In this document: piece by piece, positions 35,979 through 44,944 of the stretch
How positions within the stretch are numbered: position 1 is the first letter of the stretch
Layout: every line of letters begins with the position of its first letter
DNA from: Pseudomonadota bacterium
GTDB taxonomy: Bacteria; Pseudomonadota; Gammaproteobacteria; Acidithiobacillales; Acidithiobacillaceae
Length of the DNA stretch: 64,000 nt
Assembly (NCBI GenBank): GCA_021821885.1
Contig: JAKARO010000006.1
Location: 1-64,000, forward strand
Direction: 5' to 3'
Program-made: the position numbers and the translations under genes
Notes under the pieces: generated by a model
Databases searched by the model: none
What the model saw: the letters and a program-made list of their open reading frames with translations, nothing else
What the model was told of the DNA's origin: nothing

Positions 35979-36914
35979 TTGTCCATCCGCCACGTCACGT
36001 TACACCAGCTGAAGATATTTACGGTGTTGGCCGAGCATCTTAACATGACCCGGGCAGCAGCGGAATTGCACCAGACACCGTCTGCCCTTTCCATCCAGGT
36101 TAAACAGCTGTCAGGGCATGCCGGAGCCCAACTGTATGAGCAGGTAGGCAAGAAGCTTTACCTGACTCCAGTCGGAGAGGCTGTGGACCGCGCCGGACGC
36201 GACATTCTCCGGCGTCTGGAAAGCCTCAGCCAAGAGCTGGACGCCCACCGCAACCTGGAGCGGGGTCTCTTGCGCCTGTCCATCATCTCTACGGCAGAAT
36301 ACTTTGCCCCCCGGCTAGTCGGATCCTTCTGCAACGAACACCCCGGCATTGAGGTCCATCTGGAAATCGTAAACCGCGACAGCGTCCTGGAACGGCTCAA
36401 GCAGAATCTGGACGACATCTACATCATGGGCCAGGTCCCAGACGACATTGACGGGGTTGCCCGGCCCTTCCTCGACAACCCGATCGTGGTTCTGGCCCCC
36501 GCACGCCACCCTCTTGCCCGGCAGCCGGCCATTCCCCCAGATCACCTGCGGGATGAGCCTTTTATCCTGCGTGAGGAAGGATCAGGAACCCGCCTGACCG
36601 CAGAGAATTTTTTCCATGAGCGAGGTATCCGCCTGCGCGTGCGCATGACCATGAGCAGCAACGAGGCCGTCAAACAGCTGGTTGCCGGCGGGTTGGGCCT
36701 GAGCGTTCTTTCCCGTAATACGGTTGCCGCCGAGGCGGCTTCAGGCGATATTGCGATTCTGGATGTTCAGGGATTCCCAATACTGCGCCAGTGGCACGCC
36801 GTCTACCGGAAAAACAAACGGCTTTCAGCAGTAGCCGAGAAATTCATGGAATTTCTGCTGCAGGGAAAAAATCTTACCCACTCGGGAGAATTCGGGCAGG
36901 TACAAGGGGCGTAA
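35979..36914 (+). CDS. cbbR: CbbR, LysR-type activator of the carbon-fixation operon
   Basis: The 311-residue protein has an N-terminal winged helix (TLHQLKIFTVLAEHLNMTRAAAELHQT) and a C-terminal effector domain with LEIVNRDSVLERLKQN. The TTG start at 35979 is needed to include the first helix. The divergent orientation from cbbL is the standard CbbR arrangement; effectors in other species include NADPH, RuBP and ATP. Its 3' end overlaps the convergent HAD phosphatase gene by 41 bp. Confidence 0.93.
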   Translation: MSIRHVTLHQLKIFTVLAEHLNMTRAAAELHQTPSALSIQVKQLSGHAGAQLYEQVGKKLYLTPVGEAVDRAGRDILRRLESLSQELDAHRNLERGLLRLSIISTAEYFAPRLVGSFCNEHPGIEVHLEIVNRDSVLERLKQNLDDIYIMGQVPDDIDGVARPFLDNPIVVLAPARHPLARQPAIPPDHLRDEPFILREEGSGTRLTAENFFHERGIRLRVRMTMSSNEAVKQLVAGGLGLSVLSRNTVAAEAASGDIAILDVQGFPILRQWHAVYRKNKRLSAVAEKFMEFLLQGKNLTHSGEFGQVQGA

Positions 36915-37545
36915 GCGAGCCCCCAAAGGCATTGTGCCGGGATATATAGACCGGATGCTCTGCCATCTGCAGCATTTCCCGGTCTCCCCGGCTGTTCCCA
37001 TAGGCATGGTCAAGCGCCCGGATCCGGCATTCCTCCTGCAGGCGCCGTGCCTTTTCCGGACCAAAACAGTTTTTCCCGGCCAACCGGCCGGTAATCCGCT
37101 GGTTGCAGTCACAGTCCAGGCGAGTAGCAACTACCGCATGGAATCCTGCCGCTTCCGCCCAGGGCCGCGCATAAACCCCGAGGGTCGCGGTCACCAGGAC
37201 CAGACGGTCCCCCCGGTCACGGTGCGCGAGAAACCTTTGCCAAACGGACGGCCGTAGCAGACCCGGCAACACCTCTTCCGCAAATGCAGCCCCACGGGCT
37301 TCCAGTTCCTCCAGAGGCATGCCCGCAATGGTATGGGTCAGAACCCGTTCCTTGACTGCGTAGTTGGGGGTGGTCCCAAACGCATAACCAAGAAGTTCAG
37401 GAAAGGACCGGAGAAGAGCCCCGGTATAGCGGCGCGGCCCCAGCACAAAACGCAAAAAATGGGGCAGGGTCTCTCCAGCCGTCAGTGTCCCGTCCAGGTC
37501 AAAGGCCACCCATACGGGCGATTCCGGCATATGGCTGTCCATCAC
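36874..37545 (-). CDS. HAD-IB family phosphatase (SerB-like)
   Basis: The 223-residue protein has motif I FDLDGTLT with nucleophile Asp15, motif II LVTATLG, and a motif III/IV region GPEKARRL...YGNSRGDREM. This subgroup includes phosphoserine phosphatases and lipid phosphatases; the substrate is not predictable. It is not the CbbY/XuBP phosphatase type (HAD-IA), despite its place next to cbbR. It overlaps cbbR by 41 bp (convergent) and dusA by 4 bp (ATGA). Confidence 0.82.
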   Translation of the reverse strand: MMDSHMPESPVWVAFDLDGTLTAGETLPHFLRFVLGPRRYTGALLRSFPELLGYAFGTTPNYAVKERVLTHTIAGMPLEELEARGAAFAEEVLPGLLRPSVWQRFLAHRDRGDRLVLVTATLGVYARPWAEAAGFHAVVATRLDCDCNQRITGRLAGKNCFGPEKARRLQEECRIRALDHAYGNSRGDREMLQMAEHPVYISRHNAFGGSLTPLVPARILPSG

Positions 37546-38537
37546 ACCTCCATTTCCGCCGGAGAATTTTTACGGGAAAGGCACAATATCACCCTGCGCA
37601 GAAAATCGGCCGCCGTCTCCTGCGCCGCAGCGGTCGACAGCAGACGTCTCCAGTAGCCGGCGCCCGGCCGGCCATGGTACAGGCCGTGGAGATGGCGCGC
37701 CAGCCGGGGGGCGGGCAGCTTCTCTCCCCAGCGAACAGCATACTCCTCCAGTTGCTGGAGCAGCCAGTCCACTTCCGGCAGCCGGTCGCGCCGGCCCAGG
37801 ACGACTTCGGCCTCGGCCAGAAACAGAGGCTGATTGTATGCAGCACGGCCGATCATGACCCCATCCACTTTCTGCCACTGCTGTGCAAGATCGCCCGCGT
37901 TCTGGATGCCTCCATTCAGTTCAATTCTCAAGGCAGGAAAATCGGTCTTCAGCCTGGCGACCCAATCCCAGCGCAGAGGGGGAACCTGGCGGTTACGGGC
38001 TGGGTTAAGCCCTTTTAGCCAGGCATTCCGGGCGTGCACGATAAAATGCTGGCACGCTCCGGCCGATACGGTCTCGACAAAACGCGCCAGCAGGTCATAA
38101 TTTTCTGTCCGATCAAGACCCAGACGGTGCTTGATGCTGACCGGAAGGCCGCTTTCCGCCAGCGCACCCGCCAGTTCCCGAACCAGCCCGGGTGTCTGCA
38201 TCAGACAGGCCCCAAAACGTCCCTTCTGGACCCTAGGGGAAGGGCACCCCACATTCAGGTTCACTCCGGAATACCCATATTCCCGCGCCAGGATGGCAGA
38301 CCTTGCCATTGCTTCCGGCTCATCCCCTCCCAGCTGGAGCACTACTGGCTGCTCCTCGGGAGAAAATTCCAGGTACCGATGGGGATCCCGCCCCAGGAGA
38401 ATGGCCGGCGTCGTCACCATTTCGGTATAGAGTACACAGCTTGGGCACACAAGCCGTAAAAAATAGCGGCAGTGGCGGTCCGTCCAGTCGAGCATCGGGG
38501 CTACAGAAAGATATTTATCCGCTTGACCAATCATCAT
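37542..38537 (-). CDS. dusA: tRNA-dihydrouridine(20/20a) synthase DusA
   Basis: The 331-residue flavoenzyme reduces U20/U20a in tRNA. Diagnostic features are SVAPMLDWTDRHCRYF at the start and the catalytic Cys in NLNVGCPSPRVQKGRFGACLM. HARNAWLKGL and GVMIGRAAYNQP support DusA rather than DusB/C. No Shine-Dalgarno precedes the tandem ATG codons, and AT-rich sequence lies immediately upstream, so it may be leaderless. Confidence 0.93.
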   Translation of the reverse strand: MMIGQADKYLSVAPMLDWTDRHCRYFLRLVCPSCVLYTEMVTTPAILLGRDPHRYLEFSPEEQPVVLQLGGDEPEAMARSAILAREYGYSGVNLNVGCPSPRVQKGRFGACLMQTPGLVRELAGALAESGLPVSIKHRLGLDRTENYDLLARFVETVSAGACQHFIVHARNAWLKGLNPARNRQVPPLRWDWVARLKTDFPALRIELNGGIQNAGDLAQQWQKVDGVMIGRAAYNQPLFLAEAEVVLGRRDRLPEVDWLLQQLEEYAVRWGEKLPAPRLARHLHGLYHGRPGAGYWRRLLSTAAAQETAADFLRRVILCLSRKNSPAEMEV

Positions 38538-39090
38538 TATGAAAATTTGACCATTTTAATTCCCATGTATGACCCTGCTATTATCCACATATTCGGGGAC
38601 TGCTGAAAAAATCCGTGAAGCGGGGAGATTGCAGAAAATCGGTGAAAGCGCCGCACGGTGGGCCTGTCCGGAAATGGATGAATGCATGCGGCCATCGTGC
38701 CTGTTTCTGACCTTGTGACGGCCTCACCCTGGCCGTGGCCTGACGCCCGTTACAGGTTCTGCAATGGAAATCCGTGTGGCACTACTACGCTCTGGCCCGT
38801 GCGGAGACGCCGCCCCCAGCCGGAATTCCGGTAGCAGGTGACTAGCGGAAAAGCCCAGCCGATCCAGGAACTGCCAGGAACCATCAACAGGCATGATCGG
38901 CTGGGGCTGGTCCCGGCGGGGGATCCGCGAACCGGATGTACCCGCTCCACGTGGAAGGCACAGATGACTTTTTTGCGACGGTCCATGGTCCTGGGCTGCA
39001 GCACTGGAAGATCCACTCCCGATCCGGTCTAAAAACAGGCCCGTTCCGGTGGAGGCCGGCCGGAAGGCTGTGAATTCCACTCCACACCAC

Positions 39091-39121
39091 AATAAAAAAG
39101 GCATCCCCATAGGGGGATGCC
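39091..39121 (-). terminator. Intrinsic terminator, minus strand
   Basis: On the minus strand a 9-bp perfect stem GGCATCCCC/GGGGATGCC with a 4-nt loop is followed at once by TTTTTTATT. No established gene ends here: the peroxiredoxin stop is about 590 bp upstream. The terminated transcript is therefore either a long 3' UTR or an unrecognised small RNA or leader. Confidence 0.85.
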
Positions 39122-39658
39122 AGAATCGGGGTTAACACGAGGAGGAAAAACAGGGTACTGCGGAAATGCATTCTACCCCCGGAATGTTGCAGCTTGATGA
39201 CATGGGTGATCCTATGCTGAAACGCGCTGTTATATGCCCAGCACTGAGATCAAAATCCTGGAACTCGACGGACAGCCACCATTTCCTGGCTGCGCGCGAA
39301 ATTCTCCCCCAAAAAATTCGTACCAGGGTTCCCTGACAACTTCAGGCTTCGCAGGTTGCAGGGGCAGAAGGCCTATGACCCCGGAACACAACGGACATTC
39401 CTGTGCGGCATATGGCATACTGGACGGGAAAGCCGCAGAGACTCTGCCGGGAACTTGGCCAGAACCAGAAGGAACCGGACATACAGGGCACCTGCAGCAG
39501 GGCCGCTTCTGGCGAAAAGAAATCCCTGTCCAAGATTGGGCGGCTGGTATGGGAGTGAGAGGAGAATGTTGCACACTGCAGGAAAAAACATAGCTGCTTC
39601 TTCACGGCAGGCAGGTTCTACGAAAGATCGGGCTTGCCTTCCCTGCAGGCTGGAACAG

Positions 39659-39704
39659 CTTCCCGGGTTTCGATGCTGCCCTGCGGCAGGCATATCCCGG
39701 GAAG
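39659..39704 (-). terminator. Nested stem-loop after the peroxiredoxin gene
   Basis: A 9-bp outer stem CTTCCCGGG/CCCGGGAAG encloses an inner CTGCC/GGCAG stem, starting 7 bp after the peroxiredoxin stop. There is no U-tract, so it may be a Rho-dependent end, a 3'-stabilising structure or a weak terminator. Confidence 0.5.
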
Positions 39705-39711
39705 AAAAGTT

Positions 39712-40314
39712 TCAGAGTTCTTTTGCGTGCTGAGCGAGGTATTCTGCCACACCTTCCGTGGTGGCCTTCATGCCAGGCTTGCCCTTCTCCCACTGCGCCG
39801 GGCAAACTTCCCCATGTTCCTCAAAGAACTGCAGGGCATCGACCATGCGGATCATTTCATCAATATTCCGGCCCAGGGGCAGATCGTTCACAACCTGATG
39901 GCGCACAACGCCCGCGCGATCTACCAGGAACGATCCCCGAAGAGCAACCGATTCATCAAGCAGGACATCGTAGTCGCGTGCGATCTGCTTGGTGAGATCA
40001 GCCACCATCGGCATCTGGATGTTTCCGATTCCACCCTTGTTTTCTGGCGTATTTTTCCACGCCAGGTGCGTGAAATGGGAATCCACGCTGCAGGCGATCA
40101 CTTGGGTATTCCGGCTGTGAAACTCCGGAAGGCGGTGATTGAATGCCAGAATTTCCGACGGACAGACGAAAGTGAAATCCAGGGGATAGAAGTACAGTAC
40201 CGCATATTTTCCCTGGATGTACTGGGAGAACTGGAATTTTTCTTCAATGCTGTTATTGGGCATGACCGCCGGGGCAACAAAATCAGGGGCCTTCTTACCA
40301 ACCAAAACCGCCAT
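39712..40314 (-). CDS. Typical 2-Cys peroxiredoxin (AhpC/Prx1 group)
   Basis: The protein has 200 residues from MAVLVGKKAP, with GGAGG 5 nt upstream; the 508-residue ORF-track version runs antisense through fdxA and dsrE. Peroxidatic Cys51 lies in DFTFVCPSE and resolving Cys171 in GEVCPAQW. It reduces peroxides using thioredoxin or AhpF-like donors; none is adjacent. It is divergent from the DsrE-like gene across 135 bp. Confidence 0.94.
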   Translation of the reverse strand: MAVLVGKKAPDFVAPAVMPNNSIEEKFQFSQYIQGKYAVLYFYPLDFTFVCPSEILAFNHRLPEFHSRNTQVIACSVDSHFTHLAWKNTPENKGGIGNIQMPMVADLTKQIARDYDVLLDESVALRGSFLVDRAGVVRHQVVNDLPLGRNIDEMIRMVDALQFFEEHGEVCPAQWEKGKPGMKATTEGVAEYLAQHAKEL

Positions 40315-40410
40315 GGCATCCTCCAGATCTAACAAATAGTCCAAAAGTGGAAGCTGTATAGTAGCGCACCCCATCCTGTCTGTCTCCCCTTTATCCCGGG
40401 CCGCAGGAAT

Positions 40411-40426
40411 ATTACCATTGGGTAAT
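40411..40426. promoter_or_regulatory. Short palindrome upstream of the DsrE-like gene
   Basis: ATTACC and GGTAAT are inverted around ATTG, 24 bp before the DsrE-like start and within the divergent promoter region shared with the peroxiredoxin. It could be an operator; no regulator family is indicated. Confidence 0.35.
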
Positions 40427-40449
40427 CCTCTTCTGACTGGAGATTTTCC

Positions 40450-40812
40450 ATGGCCCACTTTTTCGTCAACATTACCCACGGCGCCAACGATCTGGACCGA
40501 GCTACAGTTGGTCTGGTCCTTGCAAAAAACGCCGTGGACGCCGGACACCAGGTAACCCTGTTCCTGAGCCTGGATGGTGTGCATCTGGCGCGTGCGGACA
40601 GCTATCTTCTGGGGTTGCAGGAACCCACCTTCCCACCCCTGGATGAACTGCGCCGCCACCTTGTAGAGCATGGAGCAAAAATCTGGGTGTGCGCCGGCTG
40701 CTACAAGAAGCGTGGCCTCGAGGAAGGGGCCTTTATTCCCCATGCCCAGTTGGTCAGTGCCGGAGAAGCCATACAAATCCTCGCGTCCGGAGTCGTCCCC
40801 GTCTACTACTGA
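40450..40812 (+). CDS. DsrE-family sulfur-relay-like protein
   Basis: The 120-residue protein has the DsrE/F fold pattern (FVNITHGANDLDRATVGLVLAKNAVDAGHQVTLFLSLDGV) and a cysteine pair in KIWVCAGCYKKRGL where the persulfide-carrying Cys of DsrE2/TusD-like proteins lies. GGAG precedes the ATG by 7 nt. It may take part in cytoplasmic sulfur transfer in a sulfur oxidiser, or act as a small redox protein. It stands alone, without the rest of a dsr or tus set. Confidence 0.8.
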   Translation: MAHFFVNITHGANDLDRATVGLVLAKNAVDAGHQVTLFLSLDGVHLARADSYLLGLQEPTFPPLDELRRHLVEHGAKIWVCAGCYKKRGLEEGAFIPHAQLVSAGEAIQILASGVVPVYY

Positions 40813-40941
40813 TCCTGTTGCCGCAGGCCCCGGCAGACCCGTCCTGGAGGTACACCCGGCGGCACCCATAGGGTAGAATAGCCGGCCACGCGCGGCGCGC
40901 TGCCCGTCAACACCATCCAGATTCCTTAGGAGCCCCTGTTC

Positions 40942-41265
40942 ATGACCTATGTGGTGACAGAATCGTGCATCAAGTGCAAGTACACCGATTGTGTGGATGT
41001 CTGTCCGGTGGACTGCTTCCGGGAAGGTCCAAATTTCCTGGTAATCGATCCCGATGAATGCATCGATTGTACTCTTTGCGAACCCGAATGCCCCCCGGGA
41101 GCCATCTTCCGGGACGACGACCTGCCGGAAGGACAGGAAGGATTTACCGAAATCAATAGTCGTCTGGCTAAAATCTGGAGCCCGATCATCCAGAAAAAGG
41201 CGGCGCTTCCCGATGCGGACGAGTGGGCTAAAGTCCAAGACAAGCGCGGTCTCCTAGAAGAGTGA
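40942..41265 (+). CDS. fdxA: FdxA, 7Fe-8S ferredoxin
   Basis: The 107-residue protein begins [25 protein letters not shown], binding a 3Fe-4S plus part of a 4Fe-4S cluster. A second motif, [16 protein letters not shown], follows, and the C-terminal tail is typical of the Azotobacter-type FdxA. It is a low-potential electron carrier. AGGAG is well spaced. The stop overlaps the msbA GTG start (GTGA). Confidence 0.95.
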   Translation: MTYVVTESCIKCKYTDCVDVCPVDCFREGPNFLVIDPDECIDCTLCEPECPPGAIFRDDDLPEGQEGFTEINSRLAKIWSPIIQKKAALPDADEWAKVQDKRGLLEE

Positions 41266-42971
41266 AACCCTCTGGACGGACCCCTTTCCAGTCCGCAAGT
41301 TTCCGGCGGCTTCTGGGGCTTGTCCGTCCGCATTCCCGTACCGTCCTTCTGGCCATGTTTTTCATGGCCCTTTCCGGTTTCGCCACAGGCGCCCTAGCCT
41401 ACTACATCAAGCCGGTTCTGGACCATATTTTCATCGCCCGCCAAGCGCGCCTGCTGGCCCTGCTTCCGTTGGGGGTAATTGGTATCTACGCCGTCAAGGG
41501 TCTGGCGGACTACCTCCAGTCCGTCCTTCTGGCACAGATAGAAGAGCAGGTACTTATGCAATTACGGGAGACATTGCATGACCAGACTCTCCAGTTGCCC
41601 TTGGCCACACTGCTGTCCCAGAGCCATGGCAGTACCTTATCCAGAATGAGTCTGGACCTGACCCTGCTGCAGCAGAGCATTACCGTTCTGGCCAGATTTT
41701 TCCTGTCCGGTTTCCAGATTCTGGCCCTGATCGGGGTAGTATTCTACATGAGCTGGGAACTGGCACTGATCAGCCTTGGCACTCTTCCCCTAGCATTCTA
41801 CCCGCTCATCCGCTTTGGCCAGAAACTCCGCAGGCGCGGCCATGAGCAGCAGGAACAGATGGGAGACATTTTGAGCCAGTTCTCGGAAAGCCTGCATGGC
41901 GTGGAAGTCATCAAAACCCATGGAGCAGAGGCATTTGAGGCACAGCGTTTCCGGAAAATGGCGTGGCAGTACTATACGCTGATGATGCGTATCGTCCGGG
42001 TACAGAAGGCCAATACGCCGGTCATGGAAATGATCGCAGCTCTTGGTATCGCCGCAATTATCTATCTGGGGGGCCAGGAGGTCGTTTCCGGCCAGATGTC
42101 CACAGGCGCCTTTTTCAGCTTTCTCACCGCCCTGGGCATGATCTATGAGCCCCTGCGCCAACTATCCTCAGCCAACAGCCAGCTCCAGCAGGGCCTCTCG
42201 GCCGCAGACCGGCTTTTCGACTGGCTGGACCAGCCGATGGAAAACCCGGAAGCGTCCCGTGACGGGGAACCTCCCTGCTGGGGAGAATGGAGCTGTCGGG
42301 GGCTGACGCTGGAGTTCGGCGGTGAAACCATTCTCGACCATCTTGACCTCACGATTCCGGAAGGCAGCATGACAGCCATCACGGGAGCAAGTGGCAGCGG
42401 AAAAACCACGCTGGTACGCGCCATTCTCGGCCTGCTCCCGCCTTCCTCCGGAGAGATCCGAATTTCCGGCCAGTCCGTGGTCGGCATGCCTCTTTCCCGC
42501 TACCGGAAGAATTTTGCCTTTGTGGCCCAGGACCCGGTGCTGTTTTCCGGGACAGCGCTTGAAAATATTGCCTATGGCGATCCCGATCCGGATCTGCCAC
42601 GCGCGGAAGCGGTCGCCCGGGCGGCCTACTGCTGGGAATTTCTGGCGAACACCGGTGGGCTAGAAAGTCCTGTTGCGGGACACGGCAGCAATCTTTCCGG
42701 GGGACAGCGCCAGCGCATGGCCATCGCCCGGGCACTCTATCTGGACCGCCCCGTCCTTGTCCTGGACGAGGCAACCAGCAGTCTGGATACCGCCAGCGAG
42801 GAACGGATCGCCGAGGTACTGGAAAAGCTCCGTGGCTGGAAGACACTCATTCTTGTCGCCCACCGGCCGCGGACCATTGCCCTGGCCGATCAGCGTATCC
42901 ATCTGGACCATGGCCATCGCGTTCTGCCGGGAGGCAGCCCGGATTCCAGCAGGGCCAAAAGTTCCTGGTGA
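41262..42971 (+). CDS. msbA: MsbA-like lipid A/phospholipid flippase (ABC half-transporter)
   Basis: The 569-residue fused permease-ATPase has six membrane helices in the first 300 residues, then Walker [10 protein letters not shown], signature [15 protein letters not shown], Walker [13 protein letters not shown] and the H-loop VAHRP. MsbA homodimers flip lipid A-core across the inner membrane; other lipid or peptide exporters of this class remain possible. The GTG start is coupled to fdxA. The last 82 bp overlap the convergent transglutaminase gene. Confidence 0.88.
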   Translation: MKPSGRTPFQSASFRRLLGLVRPHSRTVLLAMFFMALSGFATGALAYYIKPVLDHIFIARQARLLALLPLGVIGIYAVKGLADYLQSVLLAQIEEQVLMQLRETLHDQTLQLPLATLLSQSHGSTLSRMSLDLTLLQQSITVLARFFLSGFQILALIGVVFYMSWELALISLGTLPLAFYPLIRFGQKLRRRGHEQQEQMGDILSQFSESLHGVEVIKTHGAEAFEAQRFRKMAWQYYTLMMRIVRVQKANTPVMEMIAALGIAAIIYLGGQEVVSGQMSTGAFFSFLTALGMIYEPLRQLSSANSQLQQGLSAADRLFDWLDQPMENPEASRDGEPPCWGEWSCRGLTLEFGGETILDHLDLTIPEGSMTAITGASGSGKTTLVRAILGLLPPSSGEIRISGQSVVGMPLSRYRKNFAFVAQDPVLFSGTALENIAYGDPDPDLPRAEAVARAAYCWEFLANTGGLESPVAGHGSNLSGGQRQRMAIARALYLDRPVLVLDEATSSLDTASEERIAEVLEKLRGWKTLILVAHRPRTIALADQRIHLDHGHRVLPGGSPDSSRAKSSW

Positions 42972-44944
42972 CCTGCGGCTCCCGGGTGCGGCGCATACCG
43001 CTGCCGCTGGATGCTGGCCCAGAGTGCTCCACGTTCTTCAGGTGATAGTGAAAGACGCTCAAGCCATGCCGGTTCAGCCCCCGCACGCAGGTCCCGCAGT
43101 CCGGCCTGCCGGAGGGCCTGCACGGCACGTGAGCGCCAGATTTCCTCCGGATCCTGGTCCTTCCTCTTTTCAGGAAGTCTTTTTCTGGAAACCGCCAGCA
43201 AAATAGCCACCAGCAGGCTCCCTGCCGTAAAAACAAGGACCCACCGGAGATCATGGTTTTTCCTGTGCTGTCCTGGTAGCTGCGGCAGTCTGGGGAGAGA
43301 AAGGTGCAGATGCACCAGGGCAGAACCCCAGAACCGGGGAATTTCCCAAACCTGCCGCTGCCGGGACGGACTGAAGTTGATTACCCATCGGAGCCAGTTC
43401 CACTGCACCCAGTTCCAGACCCGCTCCCCTTCCGGAAGCAGGTCCGTACCCCGTGCAGTTCCGGTCCCTGTGCCTGGCACCATCGTAGCAGTACCGGCAG
43501 GTGTGGCGTCCAGCCGTGACCATCCCAGCCTGGGCAGCCAGGCCTGGACCCACGCATGGGCCATGTTCTGACGAACCACCCAGAAATTGCCGAGAGGATC
43601 ATATTCTCCACCCCGGTAACCCACTACTACCCTGGCGGGCACTCCGTCCAGTCGCAGCAGCGTCGCGAGGCCGGCAGCGTAAAACTCGCAGAAGCCCGAA
43701 TGGGTTTTCAGGAGAAAATCCTGCAACGTCTGCCCATGGGGATAGCCCGGCGGAGTTTTCAGGCTGTAATGGAATGAGGTTCCATGAAACCAGGCCATGA
43801 TCTTCCGGACGGTGGCGGCCGGAGCGACTCCTTTCAGGGACTCGGCCAAGGCATGCAGCGCGGGGGAGATGTGGGGTGGAAGCTGAAGGGCAGACCGTCG
43901 CCAGACCGGTCCCAGACAGCCGGACACCCTGGAGGCAGACCAGACAGTGTAACGGAAAGGGCCAGTGGGGATGGATTCCAGCTTCCAGGTCCCGTCGGGA
44001 AGGTGCTGGACGGGATCCGGGGATTCCAGGGCGACAGGTGTACCTAGGCCAAAAAGATGGCGAGTATTTCCAGGACTGACCAGCATCTGCTGCTTCCACA
44101 GTACCCCCCCCTTCCTGCGGCGGGGCTGGCAGACTGGCATTTCCTGCAGCGGGCCAGTCTGCCAGCGCGTTCCTCCCATGTCGTACCAGAGAATGGCACC
44201 AGGCCAATACATGCGGGCGCCCGCCAGGGAAGGTCCCACGATCCGGACCCGAAAGGCAATGGCCGGATTCCGCACCAGCCGTTCCAGGCCGGATGCATCA
44301 AGGCGGGGGGAAAAGCCGGTCATCGCCCTGCGCTCCAGGGTACCCCACTGCCAGAGTGGTTCCGGCGTCCGCGGAAGAAGGACAAACAGGACCCCCATGG
44401 CCGGAACCAGAGCCACCGCCAAGCCTAGGGCAAACAGTACCAGCCGGATAAAATCATATCTGTCTGGCGCCACCGGCTGCGGCTGGTCTTCCAGCGCATC
44501 CAGATAGCCCTGCCAGAGAAGGGATAGGAGGGCCAGAAACACTTCCAGCAGCAGGTAGAAGGCCAGTGTGGGGTCCACCCGTTCCCAAGCGGCAATCCCG
44601 AGCCCAAGGAGCAGCAGAACGGCCACCTGGTACATGTCCCGCATTCTCCTGAGCTCCAGGGCCTTTACGGCCAGAAGCACGAATAGGCTTCGGGCACCCA
44701 TGGAAAGCCAGTTTCCCCAGCCAGCACTGGCCACCGCAATGACCAGAATGGCAAGCGCCAGCGGAAAACGGAAGCGCTCCGGCAGACCAAACCAGGGCCG
44801 CCGCAGGGAATAGAAGGGTGCCAAGGTGCTGGCCCCCAGCCAGAGAACCAGGGGCCACCCAAGGGCAAGTTTGCCCAGAGCGAAGACCAGAACGAGCCCC
44901 ATGGCAAACGCCAGGGCAGAGGAAATCCATGCGCGGTTCACCAT
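42890..44944 (-). CDS. TgpA-like transmembrane transglutaminase/protease
   Basis: This is a protein of about 684 residues. Several N-terminal membrane helices (DUF3488-like) are followed by a periplasmic transglutaminase-core domain with THSGFCEFYAAGLATLLR (Cys), NMAHAWVQAWLP (His) and DATP (Asp), then a further C-terminal helix and DUF4129-like tail. Start 44944 is chosen for its AAGG and its ATGGTGA overlap with the DUF58 stop; 44968 is possible. With MoxR and DUF58 it forms a standard three-gene envelope module. The function is poorly known. Confidence 0.87.
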   Translation of the reverse strand: MVNRAWISSALAFAMGLVLVFALGKLALGWPLVLWLGASTLAPFYSLRRPWFGLPERFRFPLALAILVIAVASAGWGNWLSMGARSLFVLLAVKALELRRMRDMYQVAVLLLLGLGIAAWERVDPTLAFYLLLEVFLALLSLLWQGYLDALEDQPQPVAPDRYDFIRLVLFALGLAVALVPAMGVLFVLLPRTPEPLWQWGTLERRAMTGFSPRLDASGLERLVRNPAIAFRVRIVGPSLAGARMYWPGAILWYDMGGTRWQTGPLQEMPVCQPRRRKGGVLWKQQMLVSPGNTRHLFGLGTPVALESPDPVQHLPDGTWKLESIPTGPFRYTVWSASRVSGCLGPVWRRSALQLPPHISPALHALAESLKGVAPAATVRKIMAWFHGTSFHYSLKTPPGYPHGQTLQDFLLKTHSGFCEFYAAGLATLLRLDGVPARVVVGYRGGEYDPLGNFWVVRQNMAHAWVQAWLPRLGWSRLDATPAGTATMVPGTGTGTARGTDLLPEGERVWNWVQWNWLRWVINFSPSRQRQVWEIPRFWGSALVHLHLSLPRLPQLPGQHRKNHDLRWVLVFTAGSLLVAILLAVSRKRLPEKRKDQDPEEIWRSRAVQALRQAGLRDLRAGAEPAWLERLSLSPEERGALWASIQRQRYAPHPGAAGHQELLALLESGLPPGRTRWPWSRWIR

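Larger units (their letters stand above)
38538..39711. other. 1.2-kb stretch without a convincing gene
   Basis: The ORFs here (up to 128 codons) have skewed composition and no recognisable domain or ribosome-binding site. What I do see is a run resembling an insertion-sequence end, GGGGACTGCTGAAAAAATCC (38595-38614), without a matching second end. There is also a long inverted repeat with arms AGCCCAGCCGATC and GATCGGCTGGGGCT around 38858-38915, and two hairpins listed separately. It may hold a small RNA, a decayed mobile element, or both. Confidence 0.5.

Noticed and set aside
36874-37545. HAD phosphatase next to cbbR considered as CbbY (XuBP phosphatase)
   Set aside because: Motifs fit HAD-IB (SerB-like) rather than the beta-phosphoglucomutase-like HAD-IA group of CbbY.
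39234-39593. 119-codon plus ORF in the gene-free stretch
   Set aside because: No ribosome-binding site, no domain, and irregular composition; not supportable as a gene.
39712-41238. 508-codon minus-strand ORF
   Set aside because: Only the last 200 codons are the peroxiredoxin; the rest is antisense to dsrE-like and fdxA, which have clear motifs and ribosome-binding sites.
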